Shown: positions 32,955 through 43,569 of the stretch, piece after piece
Numbering within the stretch: position 1 is the stretch's first letter
Layout of the letters: the number at the start of each line of letters is the position of its first letter
Assembly: GCA_014529385.2 (NCBI GenBank)
Contig: CM043958.1
Location: forward strand, 155,535,293 to 155,595,292
Direction of reading: 5' to 3'
DNA length: 60,000 nt
Source: Adiantum capillus-veneris
Lineage: Eukaryota; Streptophyta; Polypodiopsida; Polypodiales; Pteridaceae
Position numbers and translations under genes: made by a program
The notes under the pieces: model-generated
What the model was told of the DNA's origin: nothing
The model's input: only the letters and a program-made list of their open reading frames with translations
Database searches by the model: none

Positions 32955-34013
32955 TGTTAGCGGGTATGCCGTGACGGACGATGGAGCACAGCCAGAACAC
33001 AGACCAACAAACTATCAATCCGAGGACGTAGCTAACCCGACTAGGACATGGAGGCAATCTCTGGGTTGTCAACCCTGAGCTAGACACTGACAACACTCTA
33101 CAGTCACTAATCCTACCACAACACTACCATAAAGCAAAGAAATGGACAACGCATCCTACGAAACACTACAAGCTCGAAACAGTCTCAAATCATATCGGAA
33201 TGACTCAAAATCGGAGGGTAAGACTCACAAGGACATATCCTATATGGCCAAACACCTAAACCCTGAAAACCATAACTGTAAGACCTCTAATCGCTATCGC
33301 GATAGACTCAAAACAGTAATTTCCAAAGTGTCTGGAACTGATCTACAAAGACATCAACATGAAGAGCTTCTCGCCCTGATTCTAACGACTACTTGATCAT
33401 TCAGATTGGATTTCGTTTGAGGTACTTATGACCAAATATAGCTCCTAGCAGGCGGGCTCGCGATGTGGTCCTCGGCTTACATTGCTTGCGTCGACGTGGA
33501 GAGCTCCTCAATGCTAACACGCTCCTACTCTCATATCTGCAATGTGATTAGTGTGCGCGACGGTGTGTGTGCGTGAAGCTCACTACCGTGTGCTGCAGAA
33601 CCCAGGACTATATATTAATTGAGATAACGTGATGTGTCCTTTACAAAGCCTTAGATTTCAGCTTATATATCAAGCCTTCAAACCTAATGTCCGGCCAAAT
33701 GACCTGAATTGTCCCTAGGCTTCTACAGAGCTTAATTACAAGAAACTGAGTTGGCTTTACTCATTATACAATCATTTGCGGCCAAAATACAAGTGCCGAT
33801 TTAAAATATGAGGTTCCCGTAAAAATTAAAAAAGTGGCCGTAATGGCTCAAAATAATAATAACAGGATATTCGATGACGTCCATGAACTCGTATCTTCAT
33901 GTTGCAGCATCCATCTTCATCTTCATTACTTCATCACCATCTTCATGTGGAATCTTTACAAAATCTTTGAGGAATCTTTATGGAAACGTTGTTTAAAGGG
34001 CGTCCTTTCAACA
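32955..34013 (-). repeat. 3' LTR (left copy) of the 10.6-kb element
   Basis: 1,059 bp, TGTTAGCGGG to CTTTCAACA in plus orientation. It contains one CTATCGCGATAG palindrome at 33,294, the motif found repeatedly in the leader. The plus-strand ORF at 33,142-33,396 is antisense to the element and loses its ATG in the other LTR. Confidence 0.93.
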
Positions 34014-34027
34014 CTCTCCCCCTCCGA
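34014..34027 (-). other. Polypurine tract of the 10.6-kb element
   Basis: On the minus strand TCGGAGGGGGAGAG directly precedes the 3' LTR (TGTTGAAAGG). The same 14-mer recurs at 34,194-34,207. Confidence 0.8.
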
Positions 34028-35463
34028 ATTCTTGTCGTCCCCGACAAGACCCTATGTCTTTGCTGGCCTTGACGAGTTCTTGATGTCTTGGTGTTGGTTG
34101 AAGTTGTTGTGGCAGCCTCTTTTGAAGTTGGTTGCTTTGCGTGATATTAAAGCTGCCTTGAAGTTGTACCTGTAGTGTATCTGAAGCCTAGAACTCTCCC
34201 CCTCCGATTGGTTGTTGTATCTTGAATTGCATGAGGTTGTATCGACTTGTTGGTGCAACTGTTCATTGTCATTGTAGCTTTAGTTTTCTTTTCCTATGGT
34301 TTTTATATGGCAGTCGTACCTGTAAGTTGACTTGAAGCTTTGTCAAGCTGTTTTTTGGCCTCTCCCTTTTGATGAGTCAGTAGATTTGCAATTAGTAGTG
34401 TGGGGATATCGTGGTTCTTCTTGTTTTTGTTGTTATAAAAAATAAAAGAGTAAAAGTAAAATGTAGCGTATATACAAAATGAAGGTCTTGGATACCTGGA
34501 TAAGACTAAAGGGAAAAACCCTGTGGGGAAAAATGTCTTTAGTCATAATTAAATGCGAGGCTATATGTACTTGATATACATGGATAAGTGTTAGTAGCTT
34601 GAAGTCAGAGGCATTGTTGTTGAGCAAAGGCTTATTAAACTTGTTTCCGCTTGGTCATCATCATTTGTTTGTGTAAGTGCATGGGTGGAATAAAAAAGAG
34701 TGCCTAATGCATATGTCCAATGATGGGACATCTATATTCTTGCACAGAGTTATGCATGTTAAACAAGATGCGGTGCGAGAGAAGAGTATTGATGGGTTCT
34801 TCATGGAGTTAGTGTAGCGAGCAAACATATAGCATGAGTGCTTCAAAAGCTTTCACTACTCTCAAGAAGGGTTTTCGTTGTCGAGGTTTCTCCACTCTTC
34901 CTCACTGTGTCAAGTGTGTGAGTGTTTTTGTTTTGGACTACTCCGCCTTCTCCACCTTATATATTATATGGACTTTGACTCTTATGCTCACCTCTTCCAG
35001 CATGAGCGACATGACATTATGTACGCTCAATTCTCCAGCTTGAGCTTATACCTATTAGCTAGACTCATAGACCGTAGAAAAATATTAACTTGAAGCTTGG
35101 GTCTGACACTTTGCTCATTTAGTGGCTTAGCTACCCGACTCTAGACTCTTATGCCATGTAATTTTAATGGCGACTTGGACTTACCTGGTCGCAGCCTGAA
35201 ATCCAATTCCATATGCTTTTGATGTTTAGGCCTTTCTCATTAGTTTTTGTTTGAGATTCCATGTTGTCCAATACATTGGCATATATCTGCTCTTCATTCC
35301 TTGGTAGCAAATTGTGGTCGCTTGATGAGGCAGGTAATGATGTTGAAGTAATGGTTGATGAAGTCTTCTTCTTCTAGATAGTGTTCTTCAAAATTGTGAC
35401 CTCCGCATTTACCATTGCTTTCTTTTTGTTGTTAAGAGGCTATAAAGGAGTTGTGTATCTTTC
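34028..35463 (-). other. 3' untranslated region of the 10.6-kb element
   Basis: 1.4 kb between the last ORF and the polypurine tract. No coding seen; contains a second polypurine-like copy at 34,194. Confidence 0.5.
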
Positions 35464-36195
35464 TTATTGTTGAGCCTCAATCGTGGATTTTGGAACCCAC
35501 ATTGTTCTTGGGCCTGGTGTGATCTCCTTTGCCACTTGCCTTGTTTCTTCTTTGACTTGATGGTACCTTGTCTTTAATTTCCAAATATGGCTGTTACTTT
35601 TGTAAAAGCCTTGCTCTTGTAGTAGTTGACGAGGGATCCATCTATAGGTTGTAGTACTCTTGGGTGTAGCGGGTGGCTGCTCTTGATTTCTTGATGTTTC
35701 TTGCTTTTCCTGGGTGATTCCTTGATAAGCTATTACCTTAGGTAACCATATTTTAAAGTTACCCTCATAGAATCCTTGTGCTTCGAGTAACTCGAGTGGA
35801 ATGAATCTTTGGACTTGCTTGGAGGTGATCTTCACTTGACTTTGTTGGGTAGTCTGGTAGAATTCTGATTTCATTACCCAGACTTGTCGTATGGTTTGTC
35901 CAATGGAAGACCTTCTCTTTTGCTTTTTGTACCTGTCCTTTCTCTTGGTTGAGTTATGTGATTGACGTTGACGGCTTTGTTGATTCCTGAAAGAGTGGTT
36001 GTCATGGGATGGATATTGCCAGGCTATTATCTTGGGCATGTTGACCCAAACATCTGAATATCCTTTCTTGTAGCCTTGTGCAATAATTGACTTGCTTGAT
36101 GTGATCCATCCTGTTACCTTTGCTTGTTGAGGTTGTTCCTGTGATTGTATCCAAATTGGATCATTAACTTTAATCTGTGCCTTGGATACTAGCAC
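35464..36195 (-). CDS. W-I-P-K repeat protein of gypsy-type element
   Basis: A 243-codon open frame. It contains a repeated unit with consensus (W/F)IPxxLLxxQGFYxxN, then xIWxxKxxxYQ: WITSSKSIIAQGYKKGYSDV, FIPLELLEAQGFYEGNFKIW, WIPRQLLQEQGFYKSNSHIW, and partial copies (RQVWVMKSEFYQ; final MWVPKSTIEAQQ). Linkers are rich in Q, K, R and S (RQRQSHNSTKRKDRYKKQKR). The product is very basic and low in acidic residues. It sits where copy A has its W-V-P-K region. Its open frame, despite damage elsewhere, suggests recent constraint or recent insertion. Function unknown; RNA or particle binding is an inference. It could be the tail of the preceding ORF, which ends 9 bp upstream. Confidence 0.6.
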   Translation of the reverse strand: MLVSKAQIKVNDPIWIQSQEQPQQAKVTGWITSSKSIIAQGYKKGYSDVWVNMPKIIAWQYPSHDNHSFRNQQSRQRQSHNSTKRKDRYKKQKRRSSIGQTIRQVWVMKSEFYQTTQQSQVKITSKQVQRFIPLELLEAQGFYEGNFKIWLPKVIAYQGITQEKQETSRNQEQPPATPKSTTTYRWIPRQLLQEQGFYKSNSHIWKLKTRYHQVKEETRQVAKEITPGPRTMWVPKSTIEAQQ

Positions 36196-36204
36196 TTGGT
36201 TGAC

Positions 36205-36960
36205 CTATTTTGACTTCCTTTGGAGACTTTCGGGCGATGGAAACTTCAGTTGATAGACTTTTTTCTTGGGTTTCCATTGTTTTGTTGATGGTTTGGCTTT
36301 TGATGTAGAGGCTTTGTCTTGCACTTGCATTGGCTGGGCTAGAGACTGTGGGCTTACTTTAGCTTTGCCTTTTTCAATAGCTAAGAATCTTTGAACTGTT
36401 GTAGGCTTGACCTCTGTTGCCACTTGATAGCTTGTCGTGATGACCATTATTGAAGATTTAGGATTGTTTTCAAAGACTTGTGCCCATGGCTTGGACAAAA
36501 TCAAGTGTGTTCCCATTTGTCGAGAATCTACCACCAAGAATTTTTCTTTGACATTCTGTGAGTGTAGTTGGAGAGTAGCTTCTGCAATCCCCATACTTAT
36601 AACATCTACTTCAGGTGAGAGATTTACCTTTATCTGAATATCATAAAGCTTTGGCTTACCTAGAAGTAACCACATGCCATATGACATGACATTAGTCATG
36701 GAATTTGTATCAATTTCTGCCATAAAATTCATCTTGACTCCGTCTTGTGCACTTAGCAAAAAGTTGATCTTCTTTGGTACTAGATTTCCTGTGTTCTCTT
36801 GAGTGACTTGAGCAATCTTTGGCCTGGACTCCTTGTCGTCTTCTTCTTCATTGTTCACACTTGTGAGTTCATCTGTGTGTTCTAGCTCTTGCTTGACCAC
36901 CATTTCCTCTGATATGTCTTTTGGAGACACAAAATCAGCATTTGGTTCCTGTAGAGTCAT
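36205..36960 (-). CDS. Second retropepsin-like domain protein of the 10.6-kb element
   Basis: A 251-codon open frame. An acidic start (ELTSVNNEEEDDKESRPK) leads to a domain with VKMNFMAEIDTNSMTNVMSY, IQIKVNLSPEVDVISMGIAE, KEKFLVVDSRQMGTHLILSK and PWAQVFENNPKSSIMVI: the strand pattern of a retropepsin with DTNS in place of DTGA. The tail is basic and K/P/S-rich (STKQWKPKKKVYQ). It matches 5779-6245 of copy A, which lies after integrase. Loss of the active-site Gly argues against ordinary protease activity. It overlaps the preceding ORF by four bases (36,957-36,960), and the next begins 9 bp later, so the three may be one split frame. Confidence 0.6.
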   Translation of the reverse strand: MTLQEPNADFVSPKDISEEMVVKQELEHTDELTSVNNEEEDDKESRPKIAQVTQENTGNLVPKKINFLLSAQDGVKMNFMAEIDTNSMTNVMSYGMWLLLGKPKLYDIQIKVNLSPEVDVISMGIAEATLQLHSQNVKEKFLVVDSRQMGTHLILSKPWAQVFENNPKSSIMVITTSYQVATEVKPTTVQRFLAIEKGKAKVSPQSLAQPMQVQDKASTSKAKPSTKQWKPKKKVYQLKFPSPESLQRKSK

Positions 36961-37184
36961 AGGCTCTTCTTCCTCGACTTTAGCTGTTGAATGTCTTCTT
37001 TGATTGATTCCAAGTCTTCATATTGCTCGTTTGTAGGCGCTGGACCTAAAGCATCTTCTTTGGATCTTAGCCCTTCTTCCTGCAACTTTGCTTCGTTGAC
37101 TTGCGGCTCTTTCTTTGTACTATGCATTTGAGTTGGACAGTTTGTAATCAAGTGTGTTATCGCACACTGATCGCAAAGAGCACC
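36957..37184 (-). pseudogene. Extra zinc knuckle and charged helix
   Basis: One frame reads CDQCAITHLITNC (CX2CX3HX4C) near 37,140-37,180, followed by TQMHSTKKEPQVNEAKLQEE and DLESIKEDIQQLKSRKKSL. It resembles the gag knuckles at 39.4-39.7 kb. It lies where RT to integrase would be expected, right after the linker stop at 37,188, so the deletion junction is near here. It may be a gag-derived piece brought in by rearrangement. Confidence 0.5.
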
Positions 37185-37187
37185 TAT

Positions 37188-38310
37188 TTATATATGACCA
37201 GTATTCGGGCTAGGTATCTGGTTTTGTGCTATCCCCATAGCTGATAACCCTATTTCGAACTCATACTCAGATTCTTCATCTGTCTCACACATAACCCTTA
37301 GCATGTAGTAGGGGACTACGTCATACCCATTCTCATCGCAAAATTTTGTTTGTGTGGTCTCATTAACACAGACATCCAAAGTAGCCAATATCTGAGTCCA
37401 CTCTAGCGGTTCTAACACCTCTTCCGGAAAAGGTTCTCTTATGTAAGCATCATCTTCTAAGACCCTCTCTAAGGCATTCTCATTTCTCCCAAAGTCACCA
37501 CACTCCGATGCTCTGCACATCCAGATTTCTTTCTTTTTGCCCATCCATGGATGGTATGTTGATCCACTTTGTGTTGCAGAGTCAAAATCTTCCACGGGCG
37601 TTCTAGTTACATCTTGGTAACTATGATTTCTCATATTTACACGTGTTGTGGTTTCAACATGTCTCAAGTATAGATAATCATAACCCCAATCTTGTACCAT
37701 CTTGAGTTGTCTCATGAATGGTCTTCTAAGGATGATTTCATACTTATTTTTCTTGCCAAAGTCAACTATGGCAAAAGTATGTGCATACTCTATACCACAA
37801 GATGACACCACTATCGCTTCTAGCAATCCCATGGGTCTTTCCACATGCCCATCAGCTAACTATAATTTTATTCTGGTTGTTCTAAAGGCGGGCCTACCCC
37901 ATTTCTCCCATATTCGTTTTGTTGCTATGGCAATTCCTGCTCCACTGTCAAGTATAGCTTTTGTTTCAATCCCATTGTACTCGACAGGCAAAGTGGCATT
38001 ACCATCTTCTCCTTCACACTACTCTCCTACTTTGTTCAGAGGTACTGGTCTTACATTTGATATAGTCTTCTCGATCTCATCTAGCTCTTTTTCCAGGAAC
38101 CTTAACGGGCTTTTGATCCCAATTTTTTCCAAGAATTTTCCTATATCCGTCCACATACTTGGCCTGATTTTCAAAAGTTCTGCCAACGTAATTGTGCACT
38201 TCACTGGTGTGGATAGCAAGTCAGTCAAAATTTTTGTGTCCAATTCTTTTGTCCCTCCTAGCCTCTATGATGGAACTCTCACAATCTCAGACTTTGCCTC
38301 AAAATCTCCC
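37188..38310 (-). pseudogene. Retropepsin (DSGAG) and linker of the 10.6-kb element
   Basis: Minus strand: TKILTDLLSTPVKCTITLAE, LLKIRPSMWTDIGKFLEKIG, a stop at about 38,017, EGEDGNATLPVEYNGIETKA, then the active site AILDSGAGIAIATKRIWEKW (37,915-37,972). The 218-codon frame 37,188-37,844 gives VSSCGIEYAHTFAIVDFGKK, YEIILRRPFMRQLKMVQDWG (protease end) and the linker LATLDVCVNETTQTKFCDEN with GYDVVPYYML. The D-S-G-A site is intact, so the protease was probably active in the parent. Two stops interrupt it. Homologues: 22,219-23,460 and the linker at 1755-2069. Confidence 0.82.
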
Positions 38311-38474
38311 ATGTATTGTGGCAAAGTTCTTAACGATGCAGGTCTACTGTCTTCGGAGGCTATCGATCCTACGTCACCATAATATGACCTCGCATCAACA
38401 CTCATTTGTGGTCTATCTAATGTGATTTCAAGAAATGGTGCTGGTCCAACATCCTCTTCTCTTTTTTGGGCATC

Positions 38475-38747
38475 TCAAACAGCCTTCCATAACTCCTCTG
38501 GCCACTGCTCCTCAACTATAGGAACATAGGGTGGGAAATCCCTCTTTGATTCATCAGTTGTATTTTGGACTACCCTCGAGTCTTGCGACCTTGGCAGTGG
38601 TTCTTCCCTATGATCTACCTCTTCTCTAGGCAATTTGTCTACTTTAATGCTCTCACCTTTGTGCACTGGGGTGACTATCCTATCCTTCACTTCTGGTGGA
38701 GATGGTTCTAGCAATGCTTGTGCAGTTTCAATGAGCTGCTTACACAT
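38475..38747 (-). pseudogene. Gag-protease spacer ORF
   Basis: A 90-codon frame rich in E, P and K (LLEPSPPEVKDRIVTPVHKG, YVPIVEEQWPEELWKAV) between the gag tail and protease. It is probably part of one gag-pro frame broken by a stop at 38,758. No domain recognised. Confidence 0.45.
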
Positions 38748-38756
38748 TTCTAGCCT

Positions 38757-39990
38757 CTACTTCTCTAGTTCAGGATAAGGATAAGTCATCCATCTTTGTT
38801 CTAAGGTCTGTCTATTTTTCAATCTAGCCTCATAAGCCTGTAAAATCGCGTCTAAAGGCTCATTCACTTTGTCCACTAGGAAAGATCCTCCTGAACTAGC
38901 ACTCTTGGGTGCTTCAGCTGGTTTAAGGGTTTCAACTTTCCTTTGCTGTGTCTGTTGCTCTTGAGTTGTTTCCAACTCAGCTGTAACAGCCTTTTCTTCT
39001 CCTTTCTCCCTTTCTAGTCTCGCTTTCATTCTAGTCCTTCTTGCTCGTCTAGAGTTTCTATGGCTTTTGGAACTCTTACTAGTCTCTCCATCTGTAGGCT
39101 TCTGCTCTTGCACTTTTTCTTGTGCTCTTGTGACAACGTTTACTAGAGAAACTTCCTTACTTTCATCTTCTTGTTGTTTAAGCACCTGTTCTTTTGCAAT
39201 TGTTTCTTGCTCTATTGCTGTTGTCGTCTCTCCTTTTGTTGCGGCTCGTTCTTTCTCTGATTTGCTGGTAGAAGGAAAGGTAACATGTGGTTGCATTTTA
39301 CCTTTCTTTCTTGGATTCTTAGGACAATCCAAAATCATATGTGTGACTGCACTATACATTTATCATGATATCATGGTGTGGACAATCCTTAATCAAGTGA
39401 TCACTACTACCACATCTGTCACATGGACGTCTTGGTTGTTGTGGCAATACTTGATATTGACCTTGAAGTGGCCTTTGATCTACCACATATCTTTCTATTT
39501 GAAGCTCATGACTCACATATGCATTTCTAGCAGCTATGGGTCTTTCACTTAAGAACACTTGTTCTGCTATAGGATGATATCTAGGCGGTTGAGAAATAAC
39601 ATGCTCAAACCCTTGTGGAGTCTTAGGTCTATAGTCAGGACAATGTTGCGTCGGATGGTCCTCTCCACATGTCATGCAACTGCGTTGTTGAGGAACTCTA
39701 TAGGTTGGTACTCTGTCAGAGTGGTTGATGCGTTGCATCACATTCTCTATGATTTGCTCCTCAACATCTACTTGGTTTTGTCCTAGATTCCCTCTTTGAT
39801 CCTCAAGATCAACAGTTTTCTTTTTCTCACTTGCATCATTCATCTTCTTCTGACCATCTTCATAGAATTTCCAATTGTCAACTAGGTCAACTGCCGCTTT
39901 GGTCACCTCTTCCAAGGTTTGGTATCTTTACGTATAGGTCCTTTTGGAGATTCTCATTCCTAAGCCCTCTGATGTAGCATAGGATCTGAC
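38757..39990 (-). pseudogene. Gag: capsid end, zinc knuckles and charged tail
   Basis: Starts after the leader with ELPTPECQILCYIRGLRNEN (about 39,985), the end of a retrotransposon capsid, then EVTKAAVDLVDNWKFYEDGQ. Knuckles: CMTCGEDHPTQHC (about 39,670, CX2CX3HX4C), CDRCGSSDHLIKDC (about 39,410, CX2CX4HX4C) and a decayed third (SAVTHMILDC, about 39,330) after a stop at 39,352. The rest is a K/E/Q-rich tail (RARRTRMKARLEREKGEEKA). Most of the capsid is missing upstream, where leader repeats begin, so particle formation would need a helper. Confidence 0.8.
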
Positions 39991-40039
39991 ATTCTGGTGT
40001 GGGTAACTCTTGGGTAGTGCTGCTCTCAAGCTACGTTTT

Positions 40040-41600
40040 GATAAAAAAACTTTTGGAATCGGATTCCGTATGTGAAAGTTATGACCAAAATAGTGAGATG
40101 TAATTTGGAAAGTTTCTCTATCTGATGTTTTTGCAAGTGGTCAGTTTGAGCCCAAAATTGGTGTGTGCACTCCTTAGGCAATGATAAACCCAGTGGTATA
40201 CTTGGTTTCAAAAGAATTTCTCAAATTTTTTTCCTGACTTGTCTATCGCAATAAGCTCACCAAGTACCCCTTGCAGATGTCCAAATGCACTCAAGCTTTG
40301 TGTACAGGGTATAATGGGCCTTCTGAACCCAAATATGAAGTCACATTTGAATTTTGATTTTTCTACAATGAATTCCTGAGTCTATCGTGATAGACTCACC
40401 AGAGTGTTACTGGGATACATTTTTTCAACTGTTTTTACAGATTTGAGTTCCCCCTTCTCTTGAGATACTATTCACCAAGTTTCAACCTATTTGGAATACT
40501 TTTCCTTTGTAACTTGCATCAAACAACAGTCTCTTTTCTGATCCTATGAAGTAATCCTCTTAGATGCACTTACAATACTCAAAATTTACTCAAAATTTAA
40601 CCATAGGCTCACAACAACATGTAGAACAAAGCCCTGAGGTCAGTTTTCAAAAATTTCAATTTCTGGGAAAAAGCCTCAGTCTATCGCGATAGACTCAGCA
40701 AGTTCTTCAGTTTTGAAAATTTTCCAGATTTCTCATCACCACTGTGTTCCCTATGCTCTGTACACCTTGCTCACCAATTTCCACTTGTTTTGGAGTTTTT
40801 CTTAGGTCTCTAACTCCAACTCTAGAATTTTAAGTCTATCTGATCACTAGAAAATAGACTTAGGATGACTTCCCAATGTCCAAAATCCACCAAATTTTGT
40901 GTGTAACCTCCTGAGAGGCTAAACAAGCTATGCTCCAGAGGGTTTTGAAAATTTCAATTTCTTTGGCCCTGCATTGAGTCTATCACGACTCAGCAAGTAC
41001 CCCTTTTATAGGTCAAACTTGAACTTTGACTATACCACTGTGTTCCAACACCTCTCCTTAGTCCTCTTACCAATTTTCAAGTGGTTTGGACTTTTACTTT
41101 GTCAGTTAGATCAGATCTGCTGATTTCTACAAGCTGAATCCTCTCAAATGGTCTTAGACCTACTTTCTGATGTCCAAATGACTTCAAAATTTTTATGTGT
41201 CCTTGATAGCACCTTTCCCAGCTGTGCCACAGAGGTTTTTGAAAAATTTTGTTTCTATCACTGAGTTCTTTGTCTATCACAATAGACTCACCAAGTATGC
41301 CAAAATGACACTTTTTTCAAATTTTCTCTTCACAGATGTGTTCCCTGCCCTCTATAGATAATGTATACCAAGTTTCATAAGGTTTGGAAATTTGGTCAAG
41401 TCCCTTTACCCAATTTGTCTCTGAAGTCTGACTCAAAACACCAGACTTGAGGTTTAGTGGTCAAGCAAGTGTCCAAGTACACTCAACTTTTGGGAGCATC
41501 CTTGTATTGATGTGTTTTACCTGTGGTATGAGGGGTTTTTCCTGATTGTGAGTCTATCTTCAATTCACCAGTCTATCGCGATAGACTGAGCAGAGAGCCA
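40040..41600 (-). repeat. ~298-bp leader repeats with TCTATCGCGATAGA palindrome
   Basis: GTCTATCGCGATAGAC or near versions occur at 40,379, 40,679, 40,978 (truncated), 41,272 and 41,571, spaced 300, 299, 294 and 299 bp; a decayed one lies at 40,241. Flanks share words such as GACTCACCAAGTACCCC and TTTTGAAAATTTCAATTTCT. The core CTATCGCGATAG also lies once in each LTR (33,294 and 42,831). It occupies the 5' leader of the element. Not coding. Confidence 0.85.
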
Positions 41601-42470
41601 CTGGGAAGTGATTTTTTTCTCTATTTTTGGACAATTTGGTTCCCAATGCCCTTAGAAGCCTATCCCCAAAGTTTCATTCAATTTGGACTTCTTTTCCTTT
41701 GGATTCAAGCATTTCACAATTCACTTCCTTACACTCAGAAAAAGAAAATTCCCACTTAGATGCACAAGCACTGATGCAAATGCTTTGAAATTTCACATAG
41801 AAGCTCTAGAGCATATGCAAAACAAGGTCTTGAGGTCAAACTTTTTTTTGTGGAAAATTGCAGATTTGGTTTCAGATTTTTGTTTTTTGGGTTTTTTAGA
41901 GTTTTTTTTTTTTGGATTGGACCAAATCTGTGTTTTGCCCCTACCTTAAGGTCTCCAATGCAAAAACAAGCACTCAAATCGGCTTTCAAACGACCATTTT
42001 AGAGCACTTTTACCATAATCAGCACAATTTCGCCTTTTGTGTTTTCAAGCACATTTTCATTTCAAAATTGCTCTAGATCAACATCAGATGTCCTACACTA
42101 CCTAAAGTCCTACTTTGGATAGTTAAATGGTTGTTTTTGCTTTCTGGCAAGCAAACAGCCTCCTGCTTACCTTTTGCGTTTTTCTTTGCGTTTTTTTTTT
42201 CCTCTTTCAAGTTCTTCACAACCATAAGTCACAACCAAACACACAAACCATAAAACCTAATCTAAACATACAATAAAATAATATAACCATACCTCAACCT
42301 CATGGTGGACCACCTCGGCGAGACGCAGGCTCCCTGGCTATCCCTCAGTCAAGAGATCCGCTCTCTGACTTCCCACTAAGAAGGCAAATGGTGACAACAC
42401 TCTAGAAAACTCTATAGAAACGCTATACTATCAAACACGAGTGATGCGGTCTATGCTAGTTTAGGCGCTT
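41601..42470 (-). other. 5' leader of the 10.6-kb element, non-repeat part
   Basis: Nothing coding seen; T-rich patches near 41,840-41,920 and 42,190. Confidence 0.4.
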
Positions 42471-42490
42471 TGTTCCCGGCAGCTGCGCGA
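42468..42490 (-). other. Putative primer-binding site, tRNA-Asp-like
   Basis: On the minus strand the bases after the 5' LTR read TTCGCGCAGCTGCCGGGAAC. They resemble the plant gypsy tRNA-Asp site TGGCGCCGTTGCCGGGGA, with decay at its start. Confidence 0.45.
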
Positions 42491-42491
42491 A

Positions 42492-43562
42492 TGTTAGCAC
42501 GTATACCGCGACGGACGATGGAGCACAGCTAGAACACAGACCAACAAACTGTCAATCCGAGGACGTAGCTGACCCGACTAGGGCATGGAGGCAATCTCTG
42601 GGTTGTCAACCCTGAGCTAGACACTGACAACACTCTACAGTCACTAATCCTACCACAACACTACCATAAAGCAAAGAAACAGACAACGCATTCTACGAAA
42701 CACTACAAGCTCGAAACAGTCTCAAATCATATCGGAATGACTCGAAATCGGAGGGTACGACTCACAAGGACATATCCTATATGGCCAAACACCTAAACCC
42801 TGAAAACCATAATTGTAAGACCTCTAATCGCTATCGCGATAGACTCAAAACAGTAATTTTCAAAGTGTCCGGAACTGATCTACAAAAACATAAACATGAA
42901 GAGCTTCTCGCCTTGATTCTAACGACTACTTGATCATTCAGATTGGATGTCGTTTGAGGTACTTACGACCAAATATAGCTCATAGCAGGCGGGCTCGCGA
43001 TGTGGTCCTCGGCTTGCATTGCTTGCGTCGACGCGGAGAGCTCCTCAATGCTAACACGCTCCTACTCTCATATCTGCAATGTGATTAGTGTGCGCGACGG
43101 TGTGTGTGCGTGAAGCTCACTACCTTGTGCTGCAGAACCCACGACTGTATATTAATTGAGATAACGTAATGTGTCCTTTACAAAGCCTTAGGTTTCGGCT
43201 TATATACCAAGCCTTCAAACCTAATGTCCGACCAAATGACCTGAATTGTCCCTAGGCTTCTACAAAGCTTAATTACAAGAAACTGAGTTGGCTTTACTCA
43301 TTATACAAGCATCTGCGGCCAAAATACAAGTGCCGATTTAAAATATGAGGTTCCCGTAAACATTACAAAAGTGGCCGTAATGGCTCAAAATAATAATAAC
43401 AGGATATTCGATGACGTCCATGAACTCATATCTTCATGTTGCAGCATCCATCTTCATCTTCATTACTTCATCACCATCTTCATGTGGAAATCTTTACAGA
43501 ATCTTTGAGGAATATTAATGGAATCTTTATGGAAACGTTGTTTAAAGGCCGTCCTTTCAACA
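42492..43562 (-). repeat. 5' LTR (right copy) of the 10.6-kb element
   Basis: 1,071 bp, TGTTAGCACG to CTTTCAACA; collinear with 32,955-34,013 apart from a few substitutions and a ~13-bp insertion near 43,512. Confidence 0.93.
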
Positions 43563-43569
43563 ATTGCTA

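Larger units (their letters stand above)
32950..43567 (-). mobile_element. Complete 10.6-kb RT-less gypsy-type LTR element, minus strand
   Basis: Bounded by LTRs 32,955-34,013 and 42,492-43,562, both TGTTAGC...CAACA, and by the exact 5-bp duplication ATTGC (32,950-32,954 and 43,563-43,567). The LTRs look about 97% alike by eye, so insertion is fairly recent. Minus-strand order: 5' LTR, primer site, ~2.4-kb repeat leader, end of gag capsid, zinc knuckles, protease, linker, another knuckle, second retropepsin-like domain, W-I-P-K repeats, 3' UTR, polypurine tract, 3' LTR. RT, RNase H and integrase are missing. It is related to copies A and B, which could supply enzymes in trans when intact. Confidence 0.92.

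Noticed and set aside
33142-33396. 84-codon ORF in the left LTR of the 10.6-kb element
   Set aside because: It is antisense to the element, and the ATG is lost in the other LTR at about 42,682.
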